Numbered from the stretch's first letter, positions 8,319 to 20,600 are shown. The stretch: 64,000 bases of DNA from Streptomyces sp. NBC_01446 (GCF_026340095.1 NZ_JAPEPO010000004.1:1-64000); one strand, 5' to 3'. A program made the numbers and translations. The notes: generated from the letters alone by a model not told the origin.

Positions 8319-10147
8319 TATCGCTTACCCCCGAGCGTGTAGAGCTTCTTTTCCTTGACCTGGTTCAGGTCGCGACCCTCCGCGAAAACCGGGCGCCAGT
8401 CCCCCGCAATGTGGAGTTCGTCCGTTCCGGAGATTTCCACCACCGTCAACCCCGCCCCGTGTGCCTTATAGGCCTTGCGCCACAGGTTCGTGAATGCCTT
8501 GGCGCGGATGATGTGCATCCAGTCCGGGCGGCGAATATCCGTATTCGCACTGGACTCGCCGATCGTGGACACGAACTTAGAGTACATGGATTTCACGTAC
8601 TCCACGGCGACTTCATCGCCATCCGCGACAGCGGTTTTACGGGCCTGGGCCAGAGCACGGCGCAGCTTTTCCAGAAGGCTTTCCGTGCCGCCGGACAACA
8701 GGGCCCGGTGGATCACGGGCGCTTCGCACAGGTCCCACTGCGCGCAGTCGAGCAGGAGACGCACCAGGGAGTCAGGAACCCACAGCGGCCCGGGCTCCTG
8801 CCGGTTCCCCAGCGGGTTGGGCAGGTTGGCGTGTGTCCACTCAGCCGGGGTGATCTGGTAGACACCGGACTTTCTCGGCTCGTGCACGCCCGTCGTGTCT
8901 TCCACCAGCTTTCCGACCGGGAGCCAGCACTTGAACGCGGACAGGTAGGCCGCATTCATGTCCAGGGCGGTCACCTCGATCTGCTCGCCCTTCTTCGCCG
9001 CGTCGAAAGCGGTCTTGTTCCGCCACTTCGGGCGGCCCTCCCAAATGTCGTCCGCACCCTTCTGGGACTTCTTCCGCAGAATGTCGTCCGTGGGCGGGAA
9101 CTTGGAGTGCGCGTAACGGCCACCGACCCGGGAGCGCTCGAACAACGCCATCACATCCGGGATCGCACGCTTAATGAGAGCCGCCTGCGCCGCCTCGACG
9201 TCTCCCTGATGCTCGTTCAGGACGTCCCGCACGCGGGCGTGGATCTGATCGACCAGCGACCCCGAGGCATAGCCCGGCACCCGAGCGACCGAGGCTGTCG
9301 GCTGCCTGCCCTCCAGCTCGGGTGCGGGTGCCGGCACAGCAGGCGCCGCAGTCGGAGCCGACTGGTCGACGGCGCCCCCCGTGGCCGCCACCGCCGAGGC
9401 AAGCTCCGGCGCGGGCACCTGCTGGACGGGCTCACGCGCCACAGAGGCAGCCGAGGCCACGACGACGTCCGGGCCGACAGCCGCGGACTCGGGCTGCGCG
9501 TCGCCGGGGTTCGGCGCCGCAGACTCCACGGGTGCCGTAGGTGTAGCCGCGGGCGCAACGAAGTCCACGTCGGACTCTACGAGGCCCTGTTGCGACTCTT
9601 CCGAACCCGGCAGGACTGACTCCCCCGGGCCGGCGGGCGTGAACTCCTCCTCCCGGTGCTCGCCTTCGGCGTAATCGGCCAGCGGCGCGAGCGGCGCAGC
9701 CGCGTCCAAGGCCTCGGCGCATTCCTCGCTCGTCAGGTGCTGCCACATGCCCTCCACCGCCTCCGTGGCAGGCTCACCACACAACACACACGGCCCACCC
9801 AAAGCCTCACCGCGCGGCATTGGCGCGTGACTTCGCGTGGACTCTGCGGGCGGCACAGCAAGCGGAAGCGAGGCCTGCGCGGCACCACCGTCGCGGTCCG
9901 CGGACAGAGCTGTCACAGCGTGCGTCGGACCGGCCAGCAGATCCAGCACCCCCAGCCCGTAATGCGCCGCCAGACGGTCCACATCATCCAGAGTCCAGTG
10001 CTGCTTACCCGACTGCTTACGCGACACCTGCGCCTGCGCCTGACCCAACGCAACCGCAAGATCCCCCTGCCGCTCACCCACGCGACTCATCAACGCCGAC
10101 ACCGTCAGCCTCAACAGTTCCTCAGTACCCAGCGACATACATGACAC
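8318..10147 (-). CDS. Tap/Tac-like telomere-associated protein (HTH + polymerase-like core)
   Basis: The product has 609 residues. The N-terminus (15-72) is an Xre-type helix-turn-helix (VGERQGDLAVALGQAQAQVS). A possible zinc site C120-x2-C123...H137...C143 and a 170-residue Ala/Pro-rich linker follow. The C-terminal half (290-609) resembles streptomycete Tap from the point EVTALDMNAAYLSAF onwards. It also shows family-B-polymerase-like motif order: D396-x-N-x2-Y, K519-x2-YSKF, and TDE at 575-577. Tap binds telomere 3' overhang hairpins and recruits Tpg. Coupling to the Tpg-like gene and the palindrome cluster at 4029-4264 support this reading, which remains an inference. Start may be GTG 10147 or ATG 10138. 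Confidence 0.55.
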   Translation of the reverse strand: MSCMSLGTEELLRLTVSALMSRVGERQGDLAVALGQAQAQVSRKQSGKQHWTLDDVDRLAAHYGLGVLDLLAGPTHAVTALSADRDGGAAQASLPLAVPPAESTRSHAPMPRGEALGGPCVLCGEPATEAVEGMWQHLTSEECAEALDAAAPLAPLADYAEGEHREEEFTPAGPGESVLPGSEESQQGLVESDVDFVAPAATPTAPVESAAPNPGDAQPESAAVGPDVVVASAASVAREPVQQVPAPELASAVAATGGAVDQSAPTAAPAVPAPAPELEGRQPTASVARVPGYASGSLVDQIHARVRDVLNEHQGDVEAAQAALIKRAIPDVMALFERSRVGGRYAHSKFPPTDDILRKKSQKGADDIWEGRPKWRNKTAFDAAKKGEQIEVTALDMNAAYLSAFKCWLPVGKLVEDTTGVHEPRKSGVYQITPAEWTHANLPNPLGNRQEPGPLWVPDSLVRLLLDCAQWDLCEAPVIHRALLSGGTESLLEKLRRALAQARKTAVADGDEVAVEYVKSMYSKFVSTIGESSANTDIRRPDWMHIIRAKAFTNLWRKAYKAHGAGLTVVEISGTDELHIAGDWRPVFAEGRDLNQVKEKKLYTLGGKR

Positions 10148-10394
10148 ACTAACATTTTCAATACTGAAATCGCATCAGAAATGCGTTTTCTATCGAGGTT
10201 GAGGTCATGTCTCCAAGCAGGAGGCGGCGCGTCGCCGGTAAGTCGGGCGGGGAGTGCGTTGGTGGCCTGCTCGCCCTGCCCACCAACGTGCCAGCGAGAC
10301 GCCTGGGCGTCCGCGCCCAGTTGGGCGATGACGTCCAACGCCGTGAGGAGACGCCGCCACATGCCGTGCCGGGCGTGCGCACGTCCTACGCGTC
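10148..10394. promoter_or_regulatory. Promoter/operator region of the tap-like gene
   Basis: Between the start of the tap-like gene and the end of the restriction gene, two short inverted repeats lie within 40 bp of the start: TTTCA-atac-TGAAA (10156-10169) and CGCAT-cagaa-ATGCG (10171-10185), in a locally AT-rich patch. Since the gene product has an Xre-type DNA-binding domain, autoregulation here is plausible. No gene is seen in the remainder. Confidence 0.35.
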
Positions 10395-12641
<2,247 letters not shown>

Positions 12642-13568
12642 GTTGCCGCCCCCAGCCCGATCTCCGCTGCTCGCCCATGGTCCCAACCCAGCGCCGAGCA
12701 GTACAGACAGCGTGCAGCTCAGCCATCCACAACTCGCTCACCGGCAGTGGGCCGCCCAAGAAGTCGGTCACCGATCGCCGTCCCGGAGCCAGGGCTCGAA
12801 GCGCGAGCCGGTGGGGGTATCTGCTCCAGCTCGGCAACAGCTGTACCGACGGCACGAAGCGCCACCCCACGTCCCCTCACCGGGCGGGCCGACGCTCCAC
12901 TGGTGGTTGTGGGCGTCTTTGAACCGGGCCTCGACCAGAGTGGGCTGGGGCGCGCCGGCGACACAGCGGACAGCTTCGCAGCGCCAGAACACCATGCTCA
13001 CGGCTTGGCATCTCGACTTCCAGGCGAGCAGCCGATTCCGGCCCGCTGCCTGCGCCAGGTGGGGGGCAGGGGGCCTTCGTGTCCGGGTTAGGCCGGGGAC
13101 GCGGCGGCTGGCGGTCGAGGGTCGGGCAGTTCTCGGAGGGCCAGGAGGAGGATGGTGATCGGCTGGTCGCAGTGCTGGTGCATTGCAGCAGGTCGCCGTG
13201 GGCTCCAACGGGTTGTGGACGCAATGTTGTTGGCAGGGTATGGACCGTGGCAGCGGGAGTTGGACCGGTCGCGCGAGCGGTTTCACACCGAGGCGGGGCC
13301 CTGTGCCCTCGTCGCGGGTCTGGCCAGTTGCCAGTCGGCGTCCTGGCGGCAGAGACCGGCAAACCGTCGGCAGTACGGCTCCTCACTTTGTCGCAATTCC
13401 GCTGTCTTTACCCGCGCCAGGCACATCCCTGGGCCGCTGAGCAGCACACCATAGACCGGGGATGCTTGTGTTCGGCCTGGCTGCGGTGGCCTGATCATTA
13501 CCTGCGCAGGACAGATCGCTCTTGTGGGCGCTGCCGGCTGTCAGACCCGGCCGCAAGGATGCGGGGCT
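12642..13568. other. Gene-poor 0.9-kb stretch
   Basis: Both strands have open frames but none with convincing codon usage, start context or family resemblance; they overlap each other heavily. It separates the divergently placed restriction gene and the repeat-containing nuclease-like gene and must contain promoters for both. An AAGGA ribosome site lies just before ATG 13569. Confidence 0.45.
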
Positions 13569-14855
13569 ATGAGTCTGACGTCCTCGCTCGCTGATCCCGC
13601 CTCGCCCCTGTCCCGCTTCCTCGCCGACCATCTGCCGCGGCCCCAGGGGCTGTTACCCGACTTACGCAGGCGGCTGGCCCCCTTTCCAGCCCCCGTCAAA
13701 CCGGAATCCGAAGGGGTGCGCCCGGACTACGCCCTCATCGGCCACTCCATCGACCACCGGCTGCGCATCAGCCTGGGCGCGCCCACCGGCGGGCCCATCG
13801 CCTGCGGTGTCGATCTGGCCCGCATCGACGACGACGGCTGGCCGAGTCGGGAGGTGACCCTCGCCGTTCAGGCAGCCGGCCATGACCTGCTGGCCGAACT
13901 ACGCAGCTACGACAAACGCGAAGGCGTGCCGCTGGCACTGGCCGGTGAGGCGGAGGACCGGCTGGTCCGCCTGTGCCACGTCGCATCCGGCTTCGAAACG
14001 ATCTACCGGCTGGGCGGCTTCGTACGCGGCAACAGCCTGGGCCGATGCGCGCCCGATGCCGGCCTCGAGGACCTGCTGGCAGCGGTGCCCGCCACCGTGG
14101 TGGACGATGTCCGGCGCCAGATGATGCTGGCCGCGGACCCCGGCCCGTTCCCCGCCCTGCGGGAACTGCCCTCCGGGCAGCGGATCTGCGGTCCCGTCTT
14201 CGAGGGCGGCGCGGACGCGGACGGCGCGGACGCGGACGGCGCGGACGCGGACGGCGCGGACGCGGACGGCGCGGACGCGGACGGCGCGGACGCGGACGGC
14301 GCGGACGCGGACGGCGCGGACGCGGACGGCGCGGACGCGGACGGCGCGGACGCGGACGGCGCGGACGCGGACGGCGCGGACGCGGACGGCGCGGACGCGG
14401 ACGGCGCGGACGCGGACGGCGCGGACGCGGACGGCGCGGACGCGGACGGCGCGGACGCGGACGGCGCGGACGCGGACTTCATCCTGGGCGGCTGCCTCAT
14501 CGACTGCAAGGCCACCATCCGGCCCGAGCAACTGGGGCGCGCCGCGCTGTATCAGCTCGCCGGCTACCTCCTGCTCGACTACCACGACACCTACCGCATC
14601 CGCCGCACCGGCCTCTACCTCTCCCGGCAAGGCGCCCTCATCGACTGGGACATCGACGAGTTCCTGCGACTGCTCGGGGCGCGTGTGCCCCTGCCCGACC
14701 TGAGGGCTGCCTGCCACCAGGCCCTGACCGGCACGGCTGTGGCCAACACGGCCCGGGACACCACACCCGCCGAACCCTGCCCGCCACCACCACCGCGGGC
14801 CCCGCTCCCCCGGCCACGCCATCAACACCCCATCCAGGAAACCCTCTTCGACTGA
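13569..14855 (+). CDS. PD-(D/E)xK-like nuclease-fold protein with (GADAD)18 insert
   Basis: The product has 428 residues from ATG 13569 (AAGGA 10 bp upstream). An N-terminal 210-residue part of unknown function (RPDYALIGHSIDHRLRISLG, CGVDLARIDDDGW, FETIYRLGGFVRGNSLG) is followed by 18 copies of Gly-Ala-Asp-Ala-Asp. Directly after comes DFILGGCLIDCKAT, which has the spacing of a PD-(D/E)xK active site (Asp ... IDCK), and then LYQLAGYLLLDYHDTY. The C-terminus is Pro-rich. The repeat sits exactly where one Gly-Ala-Asp-Ala-Asp would supply the first catalytic acid, so expansion inserts an acidic spacer ahead of the active site. Related proteins occur as small accessory genes in streptomycete islands; substrate unknown. 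Homologous nuclease-like genes flank it (15027, 30495). Confidence 0.65.
   Translation: MSLTSSLADPASPLSRFLADHLPRPQGLLPDLRRRLAPFPAPVKPESEGVRPDYALIGHSIDHRLRISLGAPTGGPIACGVDLARIDDDGWPSREVTLAVQAAGHDLLAELRSYDKREGVPLALAGEAEDRLVRLCHVASGFETIYRLGGFVRGNSLGRCAPDAGLEDLLAAVPATVVDDVRRQMMLAADPGPFPALRELPSGQRICGPVFEGGADADGADADGADADGADADGADADGADADGADADGADADGADADGADADGADADGADADGADADGADADGADADGADADGADADGADADFILGGCLIDCKATIRPEQLGRAALYQLAGYLLLDYHDTYRIRRTGLYLSRQGALIDWDIDEFLRLLGARVPLPDLRAACHQALTGTAVANTARDTTPAEPCPPPPPRAPLPRPRHQHPIQETLFD
14208..14477. repeat. Perfect 15-bp tandem repeat, 18 copies
   Basis: The unit GGCGCGGACGCGGAC is repeated 18 times without visible variation over 270 bp, in frame, inside the nuclease-like gene. 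Perfect identity indicates recent slippage-type expansion; opposite-strand and shifted-frame long open frames here are artefacts of it. Confidence 0.97.
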
Positions 14856-15026
14856 CCCGACCACTCGAGCACGCAGGCAGACCGGCGCCGGCCCGGGCAG
14901 CACTGTTGACCATCACACGGCTGGCCGCCGGCCCCACAGCGCTACCGGCCCCGGTGCCGACGCCGTGGCTGTCTTCGGATCCGATGTCGTATCGGCCCCG
15001 CCCTACGAGAGAAAGGCCCCTCAGCC

Positions 15027-16094
15027 ATGCTGATTTCCCCTGCAACAGCCCAGCAGATACTCGCCGACCTCACCGGCAGCAGTGCCGTCCCCGCCGCGTG
15101 CGAGGGCCTGTCGCGTTACTGGTTCCAGGAGAACAACCACGTCATGATCGGCGAGGTAGCCGTGCGCGGCTACAAACACAAAGGCGCGTGGCGGGTCGAC
15201 GACCGCGACATCCGGCGCGCCGCCCATGCGCTGGCCCAGCTCGATCTCCGTCCGGAGCGCACCGTGCCCGTCACCCTGCCCCGGCAACGACGGCGGGAGG
15301 TGAGTCTGCTGCACGACTGGCGGGCCCGACTGCTGGACTGGATCGAGCAAGCGCAAGATCTGCACCAGCACAACCACAGCTGCGGTTGCAGCGACTTCGT
15401 GTGCCGCAAGCCGCTCAATGAACGCATCGCGGTCGAGGACCTGACGGATCCCTTACTCCTCGAAGCTCTGCTGGCACGCCCTCGTCCGCCCGCGCTGGCC
15501 GGCACCCGCCCCTTCCCTCTGCTGTCCTGGTCAGGAACGAACTGGCTGCTCCCTGACGCCTATGCGGCCATGCTCACACGCGCCGAGACCACTGCCTCGG
15601 ATCTCACAGTGAACGCAGCGGCATGTACACGGTGCGGTGTACACGGGGACTGGCCGCGCAGCTCGACCTCGAGCGGGTTCGTCACCCTCTGCCCGGCCTG
15701 CGCCCAGGCCGTCTACCAGGTCTACAGCGGGCATCTGGCAGGCGTGTTCTACGCATCGCTGTCACCCAGAACCCGAGCCGACGCCTACCTGTGCTGCCTG
15801 TGCACCCAGCCACGGCGCGCCTACTACTGGGACCACTGCCACGAACCCGGACACGGGAAGGTCCGCGGACCGGTCTGCGCCGGCTGCAACACACTCGAAG
15901 GCGGCGGATGGCACTACCTCCAGCACCCCGAAGCCGTACCCCACCTGCTGCGCTGCACAGACTGCCGACGCAAGAACACCCTGCCCGCACGGCACCGCGC
16001 CACCCTCGTCCGCGACCTCCACGGGGCCTTCCCCGTGATCGTGGACACCGGTTGTCATGCGGCGGTGGCCAGCGTAGTTGATCGATGCTCGTAG
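15027..16094 (+). pseudogene. Endonuclease VII-like protein, 3' end cut by an IS3 element
   Basis: From ATG 15027 (AAAGG upstream) about 338 native residues remain before the frame runs into the IS3 end at 16041 and finishes with IS-derived sequence. The N-terminus contains HNHSCGCSDFVCRKPLNER. The C-terminal part is a recombination endonuclease VII (HNH/His-Me finger) domain: CCLCTQ, WDHCHEPGHGKVRGPVCAGC (zinc cysteines plus the catalytic DHCH) and N-T-L-E-G. Phage T4 endonuclease VII resolves branched DNA, and actinobacterial relatives are common in mobile islands. The catalytic core is intact, so activity may survive the tail swap. Confidence 0.65.
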
Positions 16095-16951
16095 GTGATC
16101 GGGCTGATCTGGCCGAGGCGGGAGTGCCGTCGGCGGGTGTTGTAGCGGGTCGCCCAGCGGAAGACCGCGAGGCGGGCCTCACGCGCCCCGTTCCACCGCT
16201 TCCGCCCCTGTAGCGTCTCGCGCTTCATGGTCGCGTTCAGACTCTCCGCGGCGGCGTTGTCCGCACTCGTGCCGACCGCGCCGCGCGATCTGGTCACGCC
16301 CAGCTCCGAGCAGACCTGGGCGAACTCCTTCGACACATATTGCGCCCCGTTGTCGCTGTGAAATATCGCCCCGCGCAGACCGTCCCCGCCGCGGGCCCTC
16401 GCTGCGGCCCTGAGCGCGTCGGTGACCAGCGAGGTCCGCATGTGGTCGGCGATCGACCAGCCCGCCAGGCGTTTCGAGCACAGGTCCAACACCGTTGCCA
16501 GATAAAGAAATTGGCCGTTGCCGATCGGGAGATAGGTGATGTCGCCCACGTACTTGGTGTTCGGCACCTGGGCAGCAAAGTCCCGCTGGAGCAGGTCCGG
16601 CACCGGTGTCGCCGACGGCTCGGGAATGGTGGTGCGGACCTTCTTGCGCAGGTGCAGCCCGACGATGTGGAACTTGCGCATGACGCGCTCGACCCGCTTG
16701 TGATTGACCGGCCTCCCGGCATCCTTCAGCTCGGCGGTGACGCGCGGAACCCCATAGGTGCCGTCCGATTCCTGATGGATCCGGTTGATGTGCTCGGCGA
16801 GCTCGGCATCCGCCCTCGCCCGGCCGGCCCGCGCCGATGCGCCAGCCAGCCACCGGTAGAAGCCGGACCGCGAGACCGCGAGTATCCGGCACAGCCGCTT
16901 GACGCCGAAGGCGCCACGGTGATCCTCGACGAACTGGAAGCGGCTGCTCAC
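16055..16951 (-). CDS. IS3-family transposase OrfB
   Basis: The product has 298 residues from GTG 16951 if read alone. It has the DDE integrase-fold core: YVGDITYLP (first Asp), AIFHSDNGAQYVSKEF (second Asp), and a Glu in NAAAESLNATMK. The N-terminal HTH_21-like part is VKRLCRILAVSRSGFYRWL and the end is YNTRRRHSRLGQISPITYE. It overlaps the OrfA stop (TGGTGAGC). A run of four T in the orfA tail (AAGTATTTTGCGG) could support the -1 frameshift that makes the OrfAB transposase. Confidence 0.92.
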   Translation of the reverse strand: MSSRFQFVEDHRGAFGVKRLCRILAVSRSGFYRWLAGASARAGRARADAELAEHINRIHQESDGTYGVPRVTAELKDAGRPVNHKRVERVMRKFHIVGLHLRKKVRTTIPEPSATPVPDLLQRDFAAQVPNTKYVGDITYLPIGNGQFLYLATVLDLCSKRLAGWSIADHMRTSLVTDALRAAARARGGDGLRGAIFHSDNGAQYVSKEFAQVCSELGVTRSRGAVGTSADNAAAESLNATMKRETLQGRKRWNGAREARLAVFRWATRYNTRRRHSRLGQISPITYEHRSTTLATAA

Positions 16952-17235
16952 CAGCTGGTCTCGGCCGCAAAATACTTCGCGGCCCTCCGCAGGATCTCCC
17001 GCTCGAGCTCGAGTTCCTTCACCCGCGCCCGCAGCTGCCGGTTCTCCTTCTCCATCGCGGTGGCCTCCACCGCCCCGGGCCGGGCGGCCTGCCCGGCATC
17101 CCGCACCCACGTGCGCAGCGTCTCGTGGTTGACGCCCAGGTCCTTGGCCACCGACGCGTATGTCCCACCCGGGCTCGAGTGGTACAGCGCGACGGCATCG
17201 GCCCGGAACTCAGGCGAGTACTTCGACGTCCCCAA
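16948..17235 (-). CDS. IS3-family transposase OrfA
   Basis: The product has 95 residues from TTG 17235 with AGGAG 6-7 bp upstream. It has a HTH_Tnp_1 domain (YSPEFRADAVALYH, SVAKDLGVNHETLRTWV) followed by a leucine-zipper-like coiled coil (NRQLRARVKELELEREILRR). It binds the IS ends and fuses to OrfB by frameshifting. Confidence 0.92.
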   Translation of the reverse strand: MGTSKYSPEFRADAVALYHSSPGGTYASVAKDLGVNHETLRTWVRDAGQAARPGAVEATAMEKENRQLRARVKELELEREILRRAAKYFAAETSW

Positions 17236-17286
17236 CGGGAACTCCTGTCCTATGGATCATCACGATCCAATGATCAGGGTGTCCAC

Positions 17287-17508
17287 GCTCAAGGGGAAAC
17301 GCCCCACACCCCCGATCCGCACAAGAGCTGCACCAGCAAACCCCACAAAGAATTCGCCCGAACCGAACCAGACGGATCCGTAACGATCCACCTCACCTGC
17401 TACCCCTGCCCCGACGGACCGATCCGCTGGAAGCAGCTCGTACCTGCCGCTGAAGTGGACCGCATCGTCAAGGATTTCCTACAGAACACATCAGACGATC
17501 CCAAGTGA
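17287..17508 (+). pseudogene. 3' part of a small gene decapitated by the IS3 element
   Basis: Immediately right of the IS, an open frame without its own start reads SCTSKPHKEFARTEPDGSV, TIHLTCYPCPDGPIRW, and AAEVDRIVKDFLQNTSDDPK before TGA 17506-17508, followed by a perfect terminator hairpin. It has two Cys (CYPC) and a helical tail. The last 19 codons recur at 29603-29659, so the small gene existed in at least two copies in this island. Function unknown. Confidence 0.5.
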
Positions 17509-17512
17509 AGAG

Positions 17513-17539
17513 CTGGCCCGCTCCACGGGAGCGGGCCAG
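17513..17539. terminator. Perfect 12-bp terminator hairpin
   Basis: Arms CTGGCCCGCTCC (17513-17524) and GGAGCGGGCCAG (17528-17539) surround the loop ACG. It lies between the small plus-strand relic and the 3' end of the converging STAND operon and can serve both. Confidence 0.75.
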
Positions 17540-17632
17540 CCCACGCGCAGACCAGGTCTCCCGTGCCCTCTGGATAGACCTGTTCGGGGACGCTGCTGTC
17601 GGGGGTGTACAAGCACGTCAGAGGAAGGTGCT

Positions 17633-20600
17633 TCAGTGCTGTTTCGTCTGGCGCCAGATGTTCTGATGAGCCTGGTAGAGCTTCTGCAAGGCACCGGACG
17701 GTCTCTCGGGCCAGACGGTTTTGATCTGCCGTTCTCCCCAGCAGAAGGTGACGATCGCACGGCCGGCCGCATACTGCCGAAGAAGGTCGGCGCGTAGATA
17801 CAGCAGGCCGCCCGAGAAGCCGGGAGGGGCTGCGAAGGACCGTGCGGCGCGGGTGCCGGAGGGTTCGGATTGGTCGAAGCCCGCCGGAAGGGCACGCAGG
17901 TCGAAAGCTTGTGAGAACAGTCGGCTGGGGACATAGGCAGTCGCCTGGTTCTGGCTGCTGTGATGGGATTCCCAGGTGAAGTGGTGGGCCAGCCGCTCGA
18001 AGCGGAGTTCCGGTCTGTCGTAGCGCAGCGTGTCGCTGTACAGGTCCTGGACGGCCAGTCCCGGCTCGGGTGCAGCGAATCGGGTATGCCAGGGGATCTC
18101 GCCGGCGAAGACGTAGTACTCGGCGGGCAGGTCGATCATGTCCCGGCCCGGGTGGGCCATGGCATCGAATGCACCCAGAAGTTCGGTCAGGTTCTCCTGG
18201 TCGACGAGGACGGTGTTGAAGAGGCCGAATGTGTCGCGTCCGGTGGTCACGTCCTCGGTGTCGATCTCTGCGTGCACGAGGAGCCACGGGCCTTCGTCCT
18301 CGTCGAGCCGGGCTGGTGCAAGAAAGTCGTCCGGTACCTTGACGATTCCGTGGCGCAGCCATTCGAGATCGTCGGCCGGTGTCCGGGGCGCCCACGTGAT
18401 GAGAGGTACTGGGAGAGGGCGCGGAGGTTGCGGGAAGGTTGGGTCAATGTCTACTTCGAGGTCCTCGGGTGGCTGACCTCGGTCGGCCAGCATGCCCGCC
18501 ATGATGTGGAAGCCGATCCAGCCGTACTTCTTGCCATAACGTTCGATCCTGCCAGTGGAGTTGTGGCGTTGCCGGGACGCTCCTGAGGTGATGCGGCGCT
18601 CCACCTCGTCGAACAGTTCGGGGCGCCAGCCCAGCGCATAGACAACGCCGAGGACGACGGCGGTAGCTTCCTGGTGCCCGGCATGGGAGTCGTCGTAGTT
18701 CCTGCGGTCTCGAAATAGACGCCCAAGGGTGTAGTTACCGAAGTCCATGTTGATCGTCCGGCTGACGTCTTCCCGGCACGGATCGCCCTCGGGTAGCGGT
18801 GCGATCGCCGATGCTGCGGCAAAGGTCACGGGCCGTTCGGACGCTGCGGGAACCGCGGCGGGATAGCGGTAGTGGGCAAGGTCGAACATTGAGGAAACGT
18901 AGTACCGGGTCAGCGCATGAAAGGTTGGGTGGGTCGCCTCGGACCCGGTGAAGGCGTTCAGCAGCCCTGCCAGGTAGTCCGGCAAGGCGGCTTCCAGGTC
19001 CGGGTCGTGTAGAGGGGAAGCCGTCGCGACGCCATAGCATGCAGCGACCATGCGTTCGCCGACGTAGGCATCGTTGACAGTGATCGCTTCCAGGGCCAGG
19101 GCGAACAGCCCGCTTGCGTCGTGCCGGCCGTACCAATACAGGGCGGCCGTGGCGTAGTCGCGGAGGTCTCGGTCGGTGGTCGTGAGCGTCCACATCAGCC
19201 ACCGGGCTCGCAGCCGGTCGGATTCGGCGCGGTGCGGATGTTCGCTCCAGCGTGTGGCCAAGGCGGTTACGTCGGCAAGGAGGCGGCGGCTATTAGCGCG
19301 CTGCCACTCACTCCAGCGAAGGTCGCGGTCGGCGACTGTCCGGTCGCGCAGGATCCGGTCGAGGAAGTGCGCGTTGAGAGGGTGCCCCGGGGCTGCGCGG
19401 GCGGTGTAGAGCCGCTGGAGGATGTCGTTTCGTCCACGGAGGTCGTCGATGTGTGTGGCGATTGCCTCCACCGTGGCGGAGTCGAGTTGGGCTGCTTCGA
19501 GCCGAGCGGCATGCAGGAGAGCACGCAGGCGGAGCGGCTCGGCGACGGCCTGCCACAGTTGCGTGGTGCCGACGCGGGGCATGACGCCTGCCAGGGCTTG
19601 GAAGATGTCGGTGGCAAGTGGGTGCCGTTCGTCTGGCTTGCCGTTGAAGCGTGCCGTGGCAGTGTCCGCACTCAGGAGCTGGGCGATGCCACTTCCGTAA
19701 GCGCGCACGAGACTGGTGGCGATAACGTGCCCAGCCATCAGATCGTAGACGAACGACCAGGTAGCTCCGCCCGCGCCGTCGGGGTGGCGCAGGAGGACGC
19801 CTTCGTGTTCGAGGGCAGCGAGAAGGCTCTCCTGCCAGCGGCGGTTGGTGTCCTGGCACAGCTGCCTCGCCCGAGTGTCGGGAAGGCCGCGTGCCCGGTC
19901 CTCCCACAGGGCGTTGCCCAGAGAGTCGAGTGCCTGGTTGACGTCGTTGGGGTGGATGGACGGGGTGAGTTCATAGACGCGGCGGGCGGTAGAGGTGAGG
20001 TACTCACTGAAAATTCCGGTGAGGGAGCTGGGCAGGCCTGCGGCGCTGACGGGTTGCTTGCGGTCCCGGTTGGCCACGGTGCAATAGATCTTCAGTGTCA
20101 GCGGGTGGCTAAGGAGTTCGTGCGGCAGGTCGGCGCCATCGGACTCGATCTTGTAGTGGGCGAAGTAGCGGGCGATGGCCTCGTCGAGGCCATCATCGAA
20201 TCCATCGAGCTCGAGGATGTCGTTCACCCCGGCGGGGATTGTGTCGTCGAGGAACGCCTCGCGAACCGTGCACACCACGAGCACGGACGGGTATCGCTTG
20301 AGGGTCACCTGCAGACTGCTCAGCAACGACGTCCACAGTGTGGGGGTTTCAGCCTCGTTCAGACCGTCGATGACGACGGGCAGGCGGCATCCGGCTCGCT
20401 GAGCCGCCGCGTCGACAGCGGCGAGGAGTTCCTCGAAGGAGGCCAGGGGCTTGCCAGCTACTTTGATCTGACCCGCGAGATCGTCGAGGTTCTGGCGGGC
20501 GCTCAGGTGTCTGCCGTAGAGCAGAATGCCGGCGGGGCGCTCCGCTGTCGGCGCGGTGAGCGTTGCGGACAGTTGTGTCTTGCCGAATCCGGCGTCGCCG

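Larger units (their letters stand above)
16041..17286 (-). mobile_element. IS3-family insertion sequence, apparently complete
   Basis: The element is 1246 bp, bounded by 9-bp ends GTGGACACC (16041-16049) and GGTGTCCAC (17278-17286). Similarity extends imperfectly inward (TGTCATG against TGATCAT). It carries the usual overlapping orfA/orfB. No clear target duplication is visible (TGATC on the left, GCTCA on the right), so insertion may have been accompanied by a deletion. Confidence 0.85.

Noticed and set aside
8291-9619. 442-codon plus-strand frame
   Set aside because: Antisense shadow of the Tap-like gene.
14208-14477. CRISPR-like regular array
   Set aside because: Units are 15 bp with no spacers; it is a coding tandem repeat.
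14003-14903. Two long minus-strand frames (Ser-Ala-Pro and Val-Arg repeats)
   Set aside because: They are reverse readings of the same 15-bp repeat with no start context or family resemblance.
13973-15421. Long plus-strand frame encoding a (RGRGR)n protein across the repeat in the nuclease-like gene
   Set aside because: It is the shifted-frame reading of the 15-bp repeat; flanking residues have poor composition and the frame crosses the real stop and next gene start.
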